Shown here: positions 32,704-41,752 of the stretch, in pieces
Layout of the letters: every line of letters begins with the position of its first letter
Position numbering within the stretch: the first letter of the stretch is position 1
Assembly: GCA_035949375.1 (NCBI GenBank)
Contig: DASZIG010000057.1
Coordinates: 1 to 64,000 of the forward strand
Source of the DNA: Gp13-AA77 sp035949375
GTDB lineage: Bacteria; Acidobacteriota; Terriglobia; UBA7540
DNA length: 64,000 nucleotides
Reading direction: 5' to 3'
Position numbers and translations under genes: made by a program
The notes under the pieces: generated by a model
What the model was told of the DNA's origin: nothing
What the model saw: only the letters and a program-made list of their open reading frames with translations
The model's database searches: none

Positions 32704-32918
32704 ATGGAGCCCGAACCAGGCCAAAGGCCAAATGTCACGCTAAGTCATTTAGATACAATTAGATAATCGCCACAGTCCGTGGTCGAGCAAAATCGCAATC
32801 TTAGAAACGAAGCCACTGCCCCAGGGCTAGAGCCGTTTCGGGAATTACGCTTGACTTGGACGGGCGCGTGTGCAAAACTTCCCGCCATTCGCCGGGGGGA
32901 CTGGTCCTGAGGATGGCA

Positions 32919-34283
32919 ATGCCTCACAGACTGGTTGTCGTCGAGGATCGCGATACCACACCCGCGCAGACCCTCGATCAGATGCTGCCGACCGGCGCCG
33001 GCTTCTCGCACTATCACATCGATTGGAGGCTGTCGTCAGCCGAAGGCGTCCGCGGCCTGGATGCGCAGCTCGTGATTGCGGTGGCGGCTGCGGAGCGAAC
33101 GCGGGCTCTCGCGATGCTTCGCGGTCTTCAGGGCTGGTTTCCGTCCGCGCCGTTACTGGCCGTGTTGCCTGCGGACGCGGCTGACGAGGTGCTCGCGGCA
33201 GCTTCCCAGGCGGCCGACGACTTCATCTGTTCGCCCGTGCGCAAGGAGGAGTTTCAGCAGCGCGTGGCCCGCCTGATCGGCCGGGGATCGCAGGATTGTG
33301 CGGCGGTCGGCGCGCAACTCGAGAGCGAGCTCGGCTTCTCCCAACTGATCGGCAAAGACCCCGTGTTCTTGCAGGCGATACGCCAGATTCCGCTGCTCGC
33401 CTTGAGTGACGCCCCGGTGCTGCTGCTCGGGGAAACCGGCACGGGCAAGGATCTGTGCGCTCGCGCCCTGCACCACCTCAGCGCGCGCCGGAGCTTCCCC
33501 TTCATCCCAGTCGATTGCGGCGCCCTTCCGGAGCACCTGGCCGAGAATGAGCTTTTCGGACACGCGCGCGGGGCCTTCACCGATGCGCACGCCGAGCAAA
33601 AGGGCCTGGCCGGCATGGCGGAGGGCGGAACCTTGTTTCTGGATGAGATCGACGCGCTCTCGCTCGCCGTTCAGGCCAAGCTGCTGAGGTTTCTCGAGGA
33701 GCGTACTTACAGGTCGCTCGGCGCGGACCGCTTCACCCAGGCGAACGTCCGGGTGCTGGCCGCCACCAATCGAAGTCTCGATGCGCTGGTTCGCGAAAGG
33801 CAGTTCCGCTCCGACCTTTACTTTCGCCTGAATGTGCTTGAGCTGCGTCTGCCGCCGTTGCGCGAGCGGCGCGATGACATTCCATTGCTGGCGCGTCATT
33901 TTCTGGCTTCACTGCGGCGGGCTCCCGGGGCGCAAGCGCCATCATTGTCGCCGGCGGCTCTGCGCACACTCGAACATTATTCCTGGCCCGGCAACGTTCG
34001 CGAACTTTTCAACGTTGTGCAGAGGGCTGCGGTCATGAGCCGCGGATCGCAGATCCTTCCGGCCCACACTTCAATCGCCGAGGCGCCCGCCATGCCGCCG
34101 GCCGCCGCCGCGAGCTTCCGCGACGGCCGGGCTCAGGCAGTGGCGTCGTTCGAGAGGCGCTATATCGAGGAATTGCTGCAGAAGCACCGGGGCAACATCA
34201 CGCGCGCGGCCACGGAGGCCCGCAAGGACCGGCGCGCCTTCGGACGGCTCGTCAAGAAGTACGCTTTGAACCCCGTCAGGTAG
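32919..34283 (+). CDS. Sigma-54 dependent activator with degenerate receiver
   Basis: This 454-residue NtrC-like regulator probably controls the exopolysaccharide genes that follow. Residues 1-125 resemble a response-regulator receiver, but the phospho-acceptor Asp is not evident (QLVIAVAAAE) and the usual KP is SP (DFICSPVRKEEF). The AAA+ domain has Walker A GETGTGKDLCARAL, the sigma-54 contact loop GAFTDA (GAFTGA in most members) and Walker B GGTLFLDEIDAL, with the RSDLYFRL and SWPGNVREL segments. The C-terminal Fis-type HTH is GNITRAATEARKDRRAFGRLVKKY. I use the ATG at 32919 because GAGG lies six bases upstream; the ATG at 32913 is also possible. Confidence 0.92.
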   Translation: MPHRLVVVEDRDTTPAQTLDQMLPTGAGFSHYHIDWRLSSAEGVRGLDAQLVIAVAAAERTRALAMLRGLQGWFPSAPLLAVLPADAADEVLAAASQAADDFICSPVRKEEFQQRVARLIGRGSQDCAAVGAQLESELGFSQLIGKDPVFLQAIRQIPLLALSDAPVLLLGETGTGKDLCARALHHLSARRSFPFIPVDCGALPEHLAENELFGHARGAFTDAHAEQKGLAGMAEGGTLFLDEIDALSLAVQAKLLRFLEERTYRSLGADRFTQANVRVLAATNRSLDALVRERQFRSDLYFRLNVLELRLPPLRERRDDIPLLARHFLASLRRAPGAQAPSLSPAALRTLEHYSWPGNVRELFNVVQRAAVMSRGSQILPAHTSIAEAPAMPPAAAASFRDGRAQAVASFERRYIEELLQKHRGNITRAATEARKDRRAFGRLVKKYALNPVR

Positions 34284-34308
34284 TTTGCAACCGGGTAGTC
34301 TGCAACCG
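34279..34308 (+). repeat. Two 15-nt repeats over the activator stop, each with an ops-like core
   Basis: GGTAGTTTGCAACCG (34279-34293) and GGTAGTCTGCAACCG (34294-34308) abut. The first contains the TAG stop of the activator. Each contains GGTAGNNTG, the core of the ops pause element bound by the NusG paralogue RfaH in enterobacteria. They precede an operon whose second gene is a NusG paralogue. The link to ops is speculative. Confidence 0.5.
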
Positions 34309-34549
34309 GGCGAAAAGCGACCCGCTCCCGGGACCTTCGCGTCCCGGCGAGCCGTAATGCTTCGGCGCACCGCGCGGCGCGGCTTGATCGTGATTCCTTC
34401 AGAACGGACGCGTGACTGTTTTGCCCCGCCGCGTCGTTCTCAAGTCTTACCCACCCGAATTGCAAAACGCCTCATTGCACTCACTTACATTTCGTGCGGG
34501 ATCCGGCATCCGCCGTGCTTGGCATTGTCCCGTGCAGGGGGCGCCGCGC

Positions 34550-34837
34550 ATGCCACGTCCTATGGTTGAGGACATTGCGAAAGACGTGCTGGAGTACTTC
34601 CTTCGCAATCCCCAGGCGGCCGATGACCTCGAAGGCGTGGCGCGTTGGCGGCTCATGAGCCAAACGATTTATCGCGACGTTGAGGAGACCAGCCAGGCTC
34701 TGGATTGGTTAGTCGAGAAGGGCCTGCTGACGCGGATCTCGCGGCCGGGTTCAGCCTTCTTTCGGCTGCAGGCGGACCAACGCGCCGGAGCCGAGGCCTT
34801 TGTGGCCGAGGCCGACGATAAGCCGAAGCCAGAGTAG
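34550..34837 (+). CDS. Small winged-helix-like protein
   Basis: This 95-residue protein shows a winged-helix-like pattern: DIAKDVLEYFLRNPQAADDLEG, a recognition-like segment RLMSQTIYRDVEETSQALDWLVEKGLLTR and a C-terminal charged tail. I know no name for it. It lies between the sigma-54 activator and the NusG paralogue, so a local regulatory role in exopolysaccharide expression is plausible. The ATG at 34550 (or 34562) is in frame with a GGGG-rich weak ribosome site; sequence further upstream in frame is not conserved-looking. Confidence 0.6.
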   Translation: MPRPMVEDIAKDVLEYFLRNPQAADDLEGVARWRLMSQTIYRDVEETSQALDWLVEKGLLTRISRPGSAFFRLQADQRAGAEAFVAEADDKPKPE

Positions 34838-34904
34838 TTTGCTCAATCCCAGGGCGTCTCGGCTTATTCAGCACGGGCTGATGTAAGTCACAGGGCGAAG
34901 CTTT

Positions 34905-35468
34905 ATGCCGGCAGCACTTCGCAGCGAACAAGTCGAGCGGTATCCCGACCTTTGCTGGTACGCGCTGTACACGCGCCACCAGCACGAAAAGACCGTGGCG
35001 CAGATGCTCGCGGGCAAGGGATTCGAGGTGTTGCTGCCGCTCTACGCGGCCGCGCACCGCTGGCAGGACCGCGTCCAGCGGCTCTTGCTGCCGCTCTTTC
35101 CGGGATATGTCTTTCTTCGCGCCGGGCTCGATCGCCGCATTCACGCCCGCTCCACACCAGGCGTGATCCACTTCGTGCCCGCCGACCGCCCGATCCCGAT
35201 TGCGCCGGCCGAGATCGATTCCTTGCGGCAACTCACCGCCGCGCGCGCGTCTGTTCAGCCTCATCCTTTCCTGAGAGCCGGAGACCGGGTGAGGGTCAGG
35301 AGCGGACCGCTCGAGGGCATGGAGGGAATCCTCGCTCACTGGAAGGGCGCTTACCGGCTGGTGCTCTCCGTCGAGCTCTTGCAGCAGTCGGCCTCCGTGG
35401 AGATCGACTCTTCCAACGTGGAGCGCGTGCGACGGCCGGACGGCGCGGTTCCCAGGCACGTGTGCTGA
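34905..35468 (+). CDS. NusG paralogue (RfaH/UpxY-type antiterminator)
   Basis: This 187-residue protein has the NusG N-terminal domain (CWYALYTRHQHEKTVAQMLAGKGFEVLLPLY, then FPGYVFLRA) and a C-terminal KOW domain (RAGDRVRVRSGPLEGMEGIL). Family paralogues such as UpxY or RfaH bind RNA polymerase and prevent early termination of long polysaccharide operons. Its place at the head of an 18-kb operon strongly supports that job. It is not the housekeeping NusG, which would lie beside ribosomal protein genes. Its TGA is two bases before the GTG of the export protein. Confidence 0.9.
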   Translation: MPAALRSEQVERYPDLCWYALYTRHQHEKTVAQMLAGKGFEVLLPLYAAAHRWQDRVQRLLLPLFPGYVFLRAGLDRRIHARSTPGVIHFVPADRPIPIAPAEIDSLRQLTAARASVQPHPFLRAGDRVRVRSGPLEGMEGILAHWKGAYRLVLSVELLQQSASVEIDSSNVERVRRPDGAVPRHVC

Positions 35469-35470
35469 AA

Positions 35471-36505
35471 GTGAGACCACAACGGGTGTCTCCAAGCTTA
35501 AAGCGGCCGCTCGCAATCCTGAGTCCGGTGATCCTGGTTTTCGCCGCGCTCGTGGCGGGCCAGCAAGGACCGAATCCCGCGTCCGCGATCCCGCGCCGCG
35601 ACGCCGCGAGTGCGGCGCCCGTCGACTACGCGATCAGCCCGGATGATCTCGTCGACATCGCGGTATTCGACGTGCCGGAGATGTCGCGGTCGTTTCGCGT
35701 CCAGCCCGGCGGTTCGATCACTCTGCCCCTCATGACGGAACCGATCGCTGCCGCTGGACTCACGCCCGACCAGCTCGCTCGCGTCGTCTCGGACCGGCTG
35801 AAGGCTGCGGGCCTGGTCAGCGATCCCCGCGTTACGGTCGAAGTCCGCGAGTCGCGGGTGCATTCGATCGCCGTGACGGGCGCGGTGAAGAAGCCGCAGC
35901 TTTATCCCGTGTTTGGCAAAACCACGCTGCTCGACGTTCTGGCGCAGGCCGAAGGCCTTTCGGACGACGCCGGCGGGGTCGCCCTCGTGACGCGCGGCGG
36001 AGCTGCCGCGCCTGCGGCCGACGGAGGCCTGGCCGGCACCAGCAGCGGCGCTGATCCCGCGGATCCGATCGTAATCGATCTCAAACGCTTGATGCAGACC
36101 AGCGACCCACGGCTGAATATCGATCTCTACCCGGGCGACCGCGTCACCGTCCAGCGCGCCGGCGTGGTCTACGTGGTCGGGGCCGTGAATCGTCCCGGCG
36201 GCTTCGTTCTTACGAGCGAGCATCAGCCCATGACGGTCCTCAAAGCGCTGGCGCTGGCCGAAGACCTGAAGCCGACAGCCATCGCCAATAAGGCCATGAT
36301 TATTCATCCCAAGCCCTTAGCCTCAGGCGCGCAGGATGAGTCGCCGGTAAAGCTCAAAGAAATTCTGGCCGGCCGCGCCCCGGATCGGCCCCTCCAGGCG
36401 GATGAGATCCTGTTCGTACCTGACAGCACCAGCCAGCGCGCCCTGCGCCGGGCGGCCGAGGCGGCCGTCCAGATCACCACCGGCGTCATCATCTGGCGGC
36501 TCTGA
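35471..36505 (+). CDS. Polysaccharide export outer-membrane protein (Wza type)
   Basis: This 344-residue protein has a signal peptide, then the Poly_export domain (DYAISPDDLVDIAVFDVPEMSR with VQPGGSITLPLMTEP) and two SLBB-like domains (AVTGAVKKPQLYPVFGKTTLLDVL and VYVVGAVNRPGGFVLTSEHQPMT). Wza-type proteins form the outer-membrane channel for capsule or EPS. The C-terminal end has no obvious amphipathic Wza helix. I use the GTG at 35471, two bases after the previous stop; an upstream frame exists but overlaps the NusG paralogue. The tyrosine-kinase gene follows after 18 nt. Confidence 0.88.
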   Translation: MRPQRVSPSLKRPLAILSPVILVFAALVAGQQGPNPASAIPRRDAASAAPVDYAISPDDLVDIAVFDVPEMSRSFRVQPGGSITLPLMTEPIAAAGLTPDQLARVVSDRLKAAGLVSDPRVTVEVRESRVHSIAVTGAVKKPQLYPVFGKTTLLDVLAQAEGLSDDAGGVALVTRGGAAAPAADGGLAGTSSGADPADPIVIDLKRLMQTSDPRLNIDLYPGDRVTVQRAGVVYVVGAVNRPGGFVLTSEHQPMTVLKALALAEDLKPTAIANKAMIIHPKPLASGAQDESPVKLKEILAGRAPDRPLQADEILFVPDSTSQRALRRAAEAAVQITTGVIIWRL

Positions 36506-36523
36506 GGTTCATCGATCACCATC

Positions 36524-38773
36524 ATGGAAAGCCAGTCCCTGCAACGATTGCCCCTGGAGAATTCCGGAGCGGTGCGACGCGCGCCGTCGCATTTCGCCGA
36601 CATCGAGCTCGAGAGAACTGACAGCTATTTCTACCTGCGCACCTACTGGCACATTCTGGTCAAGCGCCGCTGGACGATCCTGGCGGCGGCCTCGGTGCTG
36701 GTGGGGGCCGTCGCCGTGGTCTCGTTCAAGATGCAGCCGGTCTACCGGGCCGTGGCGCGCGTGGAAGTGGAGGCGGAGGCGCCGGAGATCCAATCGCTGA
36801 ACGATCTTTACCGCAGTACGCCGAGCGATGACGCCTTCCTGCAGACCCAGGTCAACGTCCTCGAGAGCGATACGCTCGCCTGGGAGACCATTCAGCAGCT
36901 GAACCTCGAAAAGACCGCGGACCTCACCGCCGTGGCCGGTGTGCCGCCGCTAGGCGCGGCCGGTGGCGAAGAAGGCGGGCGAGGACGCTTGATCCGCGCC
37001 TTTCGCAGCAACCTGCACGTGGAACTGATGCGCAACAGCCGCATGCTGGAAATCAGCTTTGAAAGCAAAGATCCCGCGCGGGCCGCGGCGGTTGCGAACG
37101 CCCTGGTGAACAACTATGCTGAGTACAATTTTCGTAAGAAATACAACTCCACGCGGCAAGCCTCGTCGTGGATGGAGCAGCAGCTCGACGAGTTGAAGGC
37201 CAAGACGGAGAAGTCGCAGCAGCAATTGGTGGACTATGAGCGCGAGAACGCCATCGTCAACGTCAGCGACAAGGAAAACGTGGTGGAAGAGCGCCTGGCC
37301 GACCTGAGCCGCGACCTCACTATTGCCCAAAGCGAGCGTGTGGAGAAGGAGTCACTGAACGACCTGGTCCGGTCCAATCCTTCGCAAGCCGCCTTGCTGA
37401 TCCAGGACGATCTGCTGCAGCGCCTCGAGGAAAAATACGCCGACCTGAGCGCGCAGTACGCGGACGCCTTGAGCGAATACGGGCCGAAGTTTCCCAAGGT
37501 GGTCCGGCTGCAGAGCCAGATGAAGTCCATGGAGGGCTTTGTTGATGACGAGCGTCGCCGCCTGAGGGAGCGCATTCAGAACGACTATCTGGCGGCCCAG
37601 GGTCGCGAGAAGCTTCTCACCGATGCCGTGGCCCAGCAGAAAGTTGAAGTCGGAAGGCTGAGTCAACTCCTGATCCGGCACAACATTCTCAAGCGGGAAT
37701 TCGACACGAACCAGCAGCTTTACGAGAGCCTGCTGCAGCGCCTCAAAGACGCCACCGTTTCAGCGGGTTTGCGCGCCACGAACATCCATGTGATCGACAC
37801 GGCGTTCGTGCCTTCCGCCCCCGTGCGGCCGAAGCGCTTGATGAACGTCGGCATCGCGCTCCTGGTGGGCTTAATCCTCGGCGTGACCTTCGCCTTTGTA
37901 GAGGAGGGACTCGACAACTCGATCAAAAGCGCCGAGGACGTGGAAAGGCTGATCGCCGCGCCTGCCCTTGCCATTGTGCCCGCCGCGGGCTCCGAGGGCA
38001 GGCGCGTCTACGGAGCGGCGAATGGCAAGCGACGGAACTTCGGAAAGCCGATCACCAACGGGGCGGTGGCGCTGGCGGTCTTGAAGCATCCCGCGTCGGC
38101 GCTCTCGGAGTCCTATCGCGCGCTGCGAACGGCGATCCTGCTTTCCACGGCGGCCCGTCCGCCGCAAGCGCTGCTTATAACCAGCCCGCAGCCGAATGAG
38201 GGCAAGAGTTGCACGTCGCTGAACCTCGCCCTGACCCTGGCGCAGCAGAACGGCCGCGTGGTGATCGTCGACGGCGACCTGCGCAAGCCCTGCGTGGCGC
38301 GTCACCTGGGCCTGAACCTCGAACCGGGGTTGAGCGGTGTGCTGACGGGCGCGCACGGCCTCGATGAAGCGCTGTGCCCGGTCGATGGCGTCCCGCAGCT
38401 CTGGGCTCTGCCGGGCGGCCCCACGCCACCGAATCCAGCGGAGCTACTCTCTTCGCCGCAGATGGCTGACATCCTGCAGCAGTTGCGCGGGCGCTTCGAT
38501 CACATCGTTATTGACTCGCCGCCGCTGCTGATGGTCACGGACGCCACCGTGCTCTCCACCCTCGTGGATGGCGTGATCCTGGTGGTGGAGAGCGGAGTCA
38601 CGGTGCGGGGCGCCCTGCTGCGCGCCCACTCCCTGGTCGATAACGCGGGCGGACGGCTGCTGGGCGTAGTGATGAACAAGGTTGATCTGCGCCACGACGC
38701 TTACTATTACGCATCGCGGACCCGCTACTATCACGCCTACTACGACGCTGCCGCCACGTCAACGCGGTCGTAG
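36524..38773 (+). CDS. Polysaccharide co-polymerase / BY-kinase (Wzc type)
   Basis: This 749-residue protein fuses a chain-length Wzz domain to a tyrosine kinase. The first helix is near residues 45-65, coiled-coil stretches span about 200-400 and the second helix is near 440-460 (VGIALLVGLILGVTFAFVEEG). The kinase has Walker A SPQPNEGKSCTSLNLAL (about 553-569), Walker A' VVIVDGDLRKPC (about 578) and VIDSPPLLMVTDAT. The C-terminal tail is tyrosine-rich (YYYASRTRYYHAYYDA), the autophosphorylation cluster. It works with the Wza-type channel to polymerise and export the polymer. No cognate tyrosine phosphatase is adjacent. Confidence 0.93.
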   Translation: MESQSLQRLPLENSGAVRRAPSHFADIELERTDSYFYLRTYWHILVKRRWTILAAASVLVGAVAVVSFKMQPVYRAVARVEVEAEAPEIQSLNDLYRSTPSDDAFLQTQVNVLESDTLAWETIQQLNLEKTADLTAVAGVPPLGAAGGEEGGRGRLIRAFRSNLHVELMRNSRMLEISFESKDPARAAAVANALVNNYAEYNFRKKYNSTRQASSWMEQQLDELKAKTEKSQQQLVDYERENAIVNVSDKENVVEERLADLSRDLTIAQSERVEKESLNDLVRSNPSQAALLIQDDLLQRLEEKYADLSAQYADALSEYGPKFPKVVRLQSQMKSMEGFVDDERRRLRERIQNDYLAAQGREKLLTDAVAQQKVEVGRLSQLLIRHNILKREFDTNQQLYESLLQRLKDATVSAGLRATNIHVIDTAFVPSAPVRPKRLMNVGIALLVGLILGVTFAFVEEGLDNSIKSAEDVERLIAAPALAIVPAAGSEGRRVYGAANGKRRNFGKPITNGAVALAVLKHPASALSESYRALRTAILLSTAARPPQALLITSPQPNEGKSCTSLNLALTLAQQNGRVVIVDGDLRKPCVARHLGLNLEPGLSGVLTGAHGLDEALCPVDGVPQLWALPGGPTPPNPAELLSSPQMADILQQLRGRFDHIVIDSPPLLMVTDATVLSTLVDGVILVVESGVTVRGALLRAHSLVDNAGGRLLGVVMNKVDLRHDAYYYASRTRYYHAYYDAAATSTRS

Positions 38774-38899
38774 CTGGTTCAAAGTAGGACGAAGAGTGCG
38801 GGACGAATAATGAGCATAGACCGGTCTGTTCATCGTTCACCCTTCACAATCATCATTTGATTTTTCTTCCGTGACGTTTCTCCCGGCCTGGCCGCTTCC

Positions 38900-40297
38900 A
38901 TGAGGATCCTCCATCCGGCGGTAAGCAAGTGGTGTCTGCCAACGCGGGGGCGACGCTTTCTGTTTCTGGCCGCTGCCGGCGTGGTGGCTTTGCTGCCGGC
39001 GTTCGAAGCCGCGCGGCTCGCAACTGCCATTATTCTGGGCGCATCGACGGACCCTGCTCAATTGCAGCGCGCGCTGGTGCTCGACCCGGCCGACGCCGGG
39101 GTCGAGCATCGTCTGGGCTTGACGCTTTTCTATTCCGCGTCCGGGACCCCGCCGGAACGCGCCCAGGGGCTCGATCACCTGCGGCGCGCTACCGCCTACG
39201 ATCCCTATGAAGCTCTCTACTGGTCTGACCTGGCCTCTGCCTGTGAGGCGTCGCGCGACGTATCCTGCGCCGATGACGCTATAAAGCGCGCTCTCGATTC
39301 GAGCCCGATGACGCCGCGCCTTTACTGGTCGGCTGCGAACTACAGCCTGCGCACGGGCCGGCAGGCGCAGGCCCTGGTGCTCTTCGAGCGCCTCCTGGAC
39401 CTCGATCCGTCGTATGCCGAGCCTGTTTTTCGGATCTGTCTCCGCATGCTCGGCTCGCCCGAAAGCGCGGAACAGAAGATTCTCGCGGAGAACAGAAATC
39501 CCCATGTGGCGGCGGCGTTCCTGAATCTCGCGAGCGGACTTGGAGATGACGATTCCGCTTACGCCGAATGGCAACACGTGGTGTCCGCGGGCGGCGCCGG
39601 GCTTGGCACGCTGAGTCTCGCGGAACTCGAGCCCTACCTCGATCACCTCATTGACGCCGGCAGGCAGAACGACGCCCTGACGGTTTGGAGCGACCTTGAG
39701 CGCCTGGGCGTGGTCGCGCCGCCCGATTCCGGCAAGCGCGCCGAGAGTGCATCGTACGATGGCGCTGCGCCGGCCCAGCTCGTCTTCAATGGGGGCTTTG
39801 AACGGAATCCGCTGAACGCCGGTTTAGACTGGCGCTACAATCCTGAGCCCTTTGTCGCCGTCACACTTTCGGATGTGGCGTCGCACGGCGGCTCCAATTC
39901 GCTGCAGATCGAGTTTACGGGATACCGCAACCAGGAGTACGAGCCCGTCTTCGAGATCGTGCCCGTGCAGCCGGGGCGCTCGTACCTGCTTGCCGGGTTC
40001 GTGCGCAGCCAGGCGATTACCTCCGACACGGGCCCGCGTCTGCGCGTGCGTGACCCCGCCTGCCTGCCATCGTCCTCGTCGTGTCTGGATGCGTCGAGCG
40101 CGGACACGATCTCCACCACGCCCTGGCATCCGGTGGGCCTGAGCTTCACCACCGGTCCCGGGACCCGCTTCGTGCGGCTTTCGATCTGGCGGCCGCGCAG
40201 TCGAGGCTATCCTGCTGAGATCAGCGGAATGTGTTGGGTCGACGATGTGTTGATTGCCGAGCAGCCGCTCGAAGGCGCGCTCGCGCCGCGCCGCTGA
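38900..40297 (+). CDS. TPR protein with C-terminal jelly-roll domain
   Basis: This 465-residue protein has an N-terminal membrane helix (residues about 18-40), TPR-like helical repeats to about residue 270, and a C-terminal carbohydrate-binding-module-like jelly roll starting LVFNGGFERNPLNAGLDWRYN, with QIEFTGYRNQEYEPVFE and WHPVGLSFTTGPGTRFVRLSI. It lies in the EPS operon before the ligase gene, with no gap to it, so it may hold or sense the polysaccharide in the periplasm. The exact role is unknown. Confidence 0.75.
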   Translation: MRILHPAVSKWCLPTRGRRFLFLAAAGVVALLPAFEAARLATAIILGASTDPAQLQRALVLDPADAGVEHRLGLTLFYSASGTPPERAQGLDHLRRATAYDPYEALYWSDLASACEASRDVSCADDAIKRALDSSPMTPRLYWSAANYSLRTGRQAQALVLFERLLDLDPSYAEPVFRICLRMLGSPESAEQKILAENRNPHVAAAFLNLASGLGDDDSAYAEWQHVVSAGGAGLGTLSLAELEPYLDHLIDAGRQNDALTVWSDLERLGVVAPPDSGKRAESASYDGAAPAQLVFNGGFERNPLNAGLDWRYNPEPFVAVTLSDVASHGGSNSLQIEFTGYRNQEYEPVFEIVPVQPGRSYLLAGFVRSQAITSDTGPRLRVRDPACLPSSSSCLDASSADTISTTPWHPVGLSFTTGPGTRFVRLSIWRPRSRGYPAEISGMCWVDDVLIAEQPLEGALAPRR

Positions 40298-41752
40298 ATG
40301 AGCATGGCTACTGTATCCGTCGCATTCGAATCGGCAGAGCTCGATGCCAGCGCCGCCCATGGCCTCGCGGTCCGGGAGAGCGCGGCCCGGACCCTGACCG
40401 CGGGTCGCGTGGCGCTGGTCGCTACGCTCACTCTCGCGACGCTGGCCTTTGGCGCAGTCCAGGCCTGGTCCTGGGGCCTGATGACCGTGCTGGCAGCGGC
40501 AACCTTGCTGCTGTGGGCGTGGGCAGCCGCCGGGCGAGGTCTGGTGCGTATCGCATGGACGCCGCTCTACGTGCCCGCCGCCGTCTTTTTGCTGGTCGGA
40601 TTCGTTCAGTTTGCCGGTCACTTCACCGCGGACCTCGCCGCCACGCGCGAGTCGCTCGTGAAGCTCGTGGCGGATTTGCTGATCTTTTTCCTGGCATGCC
40701 AGCTTTGGGTGTCTGCCTCGCCAGCCGGATTCCGCAGGCTTGGCGTTGCTGTAACGCTCCTCGCCTGCGGCCTGGCGTTTTTCAGCACGCTGCAGTTTTT
40801 CGCAAGCCCGGGCATGCTTTACGGCGTCGTCAGGCCACGCTGGGGTGGCTGGATCTTCGGTCCCTACGTGAATCACAACCACTACGCTGGGTTGATGGAA
40901 ATGCTGATCCCCGTCGCGCTCGGCTATGTGATTTCGCAGAGACCGCGGCGCGAAATCCGCGCCCGCAGCGTCGTTGTCCGCGCGCTCAGGCCTCTTGCCA
41001 TTTTAGTCGCGGTGGCTTCGGTGCTGCTCTCGGGCTCACGCGGAGGCATGATCGCGCTTGGAGTTGAAGCGGCTCTTTTCGTTTTGGTCGCCGGCCGGTA
41101 CCTTCCCGAGGCGCGCCGCCGTCGGCTGGCGGTCGCGGGCATCGCGGGCGTGGCGGCGTCCGCGGCTCTGTTTCTCTGGCTCGATCCGGGCCAGATTTCG
41201 CGGCGCCTCGGCGCTGTGGCCGATCTCTCGCGCGCTCCCGAAGCCACTCTGGGCGAGCGCCGCGAACTTGCTCGCGACGCACTTCACATTTTCCGCGCCC
41301 ATCCATGGACAGGGGCGGGCCTCGGCAGCTTTGCGACGGTTTACCCGCGCTATCGCAGCTTTGCGAGCGATCTTGAGTGGGACCATGCCCACAACGACTA
41401 CGCCGAAGCGCTGGCCGAGACCGGCGTCGCCGGTGGCGTTGCCATTGTGGTCGCGCTCGCCTTGTTCGTGGCTCTCGCCTTCCAGAATCTCGGCGGGCGC
41501 CTCAAGTATGGTGAGCGCGGCGGGGGTTGGATCCGTCTCGGAGCGGCGATCGGCTGCTGCGGTTTGCTGGTCCACAGCCTGGGCGATTTCAACCTCCACA
41601 TTCCGGCGAACGCTGCCTGGTTTGCGTTCTGCGCGGGGATCGCAGTGGGTCAAGGCGCATCGAGCAGAAGAGGGCGGAATGCGCCAAACGAGGGCATCAG
41701 TGCGCCTTTCTGCGAAACCGACCGAATACCCGCGATGGGCGAGCGGCTGTGA
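40298..41752 (+). CDS. O-antigen ligase/polymerase family protein
   Basis: This 484-residue protein has about twelve hydrophobic helices and the Wzy_C/WaaL-type pattern: PYVNHNHYAGLMEMLIPVALGY, SGSRGGMIAL and the periplasmic loop HAHNDYAEALAETG. Such proteins polymerise or ligate undecaprenyl-linked polysaccharide. It begins directly after the TGA of the TPR gene (TGAATG) and its TGA overlaps the GTG of the flippase gene. A second start ATG two codons later is possible. Confidence 0.85.
   Translation: MSMATVSVAFESAELDASAAHGLAVRESAARTLTAGRVALVATLTLATLAFGAVQAWSWGLMTVLAAATLLLWAWAAAGRGLVRIAWTPLYVPAAVFLLVGFVQFAGHFTADLAATRESLVKLVADLLIFFLACQLWVSASPAGFRRLGVAVTLLACGLAFFSTLQFFASPGMLYGVVRPRWGGWIFGPYVNHNHYAGLMEMLIPVALGYVISQRPRREIRARSVVVRALRPLAILVAVASVLLSGSRGGMIALGVEAALFVLVAGRYLPEARRRRLAVAGIAGVAASAALFLWLDPGQISRRLGAVADLSRAPEATLGERRELARDALHIFRAHPWTGAGLGSFATVYPRYRSFASDLEWDHAHNDYAEALAETGVAGGVAIVVALALFVALAFQNLGGRLKYGERGGGWIRLGAAIGCCGLLVHSLGDFNLHIPANAAWFAFCAGIAVGQGASSRRGRNAPNEGISAPFCETDRIPAMGERL

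Noticed and set aside
34515..34545. Sigma-54 (-24/-12) promoter before the winged-helix gene
   Set aside because: TTGGCA and GTGCA are present, but the GG-GC spacing is one base too long for a sigma-54 promoter.
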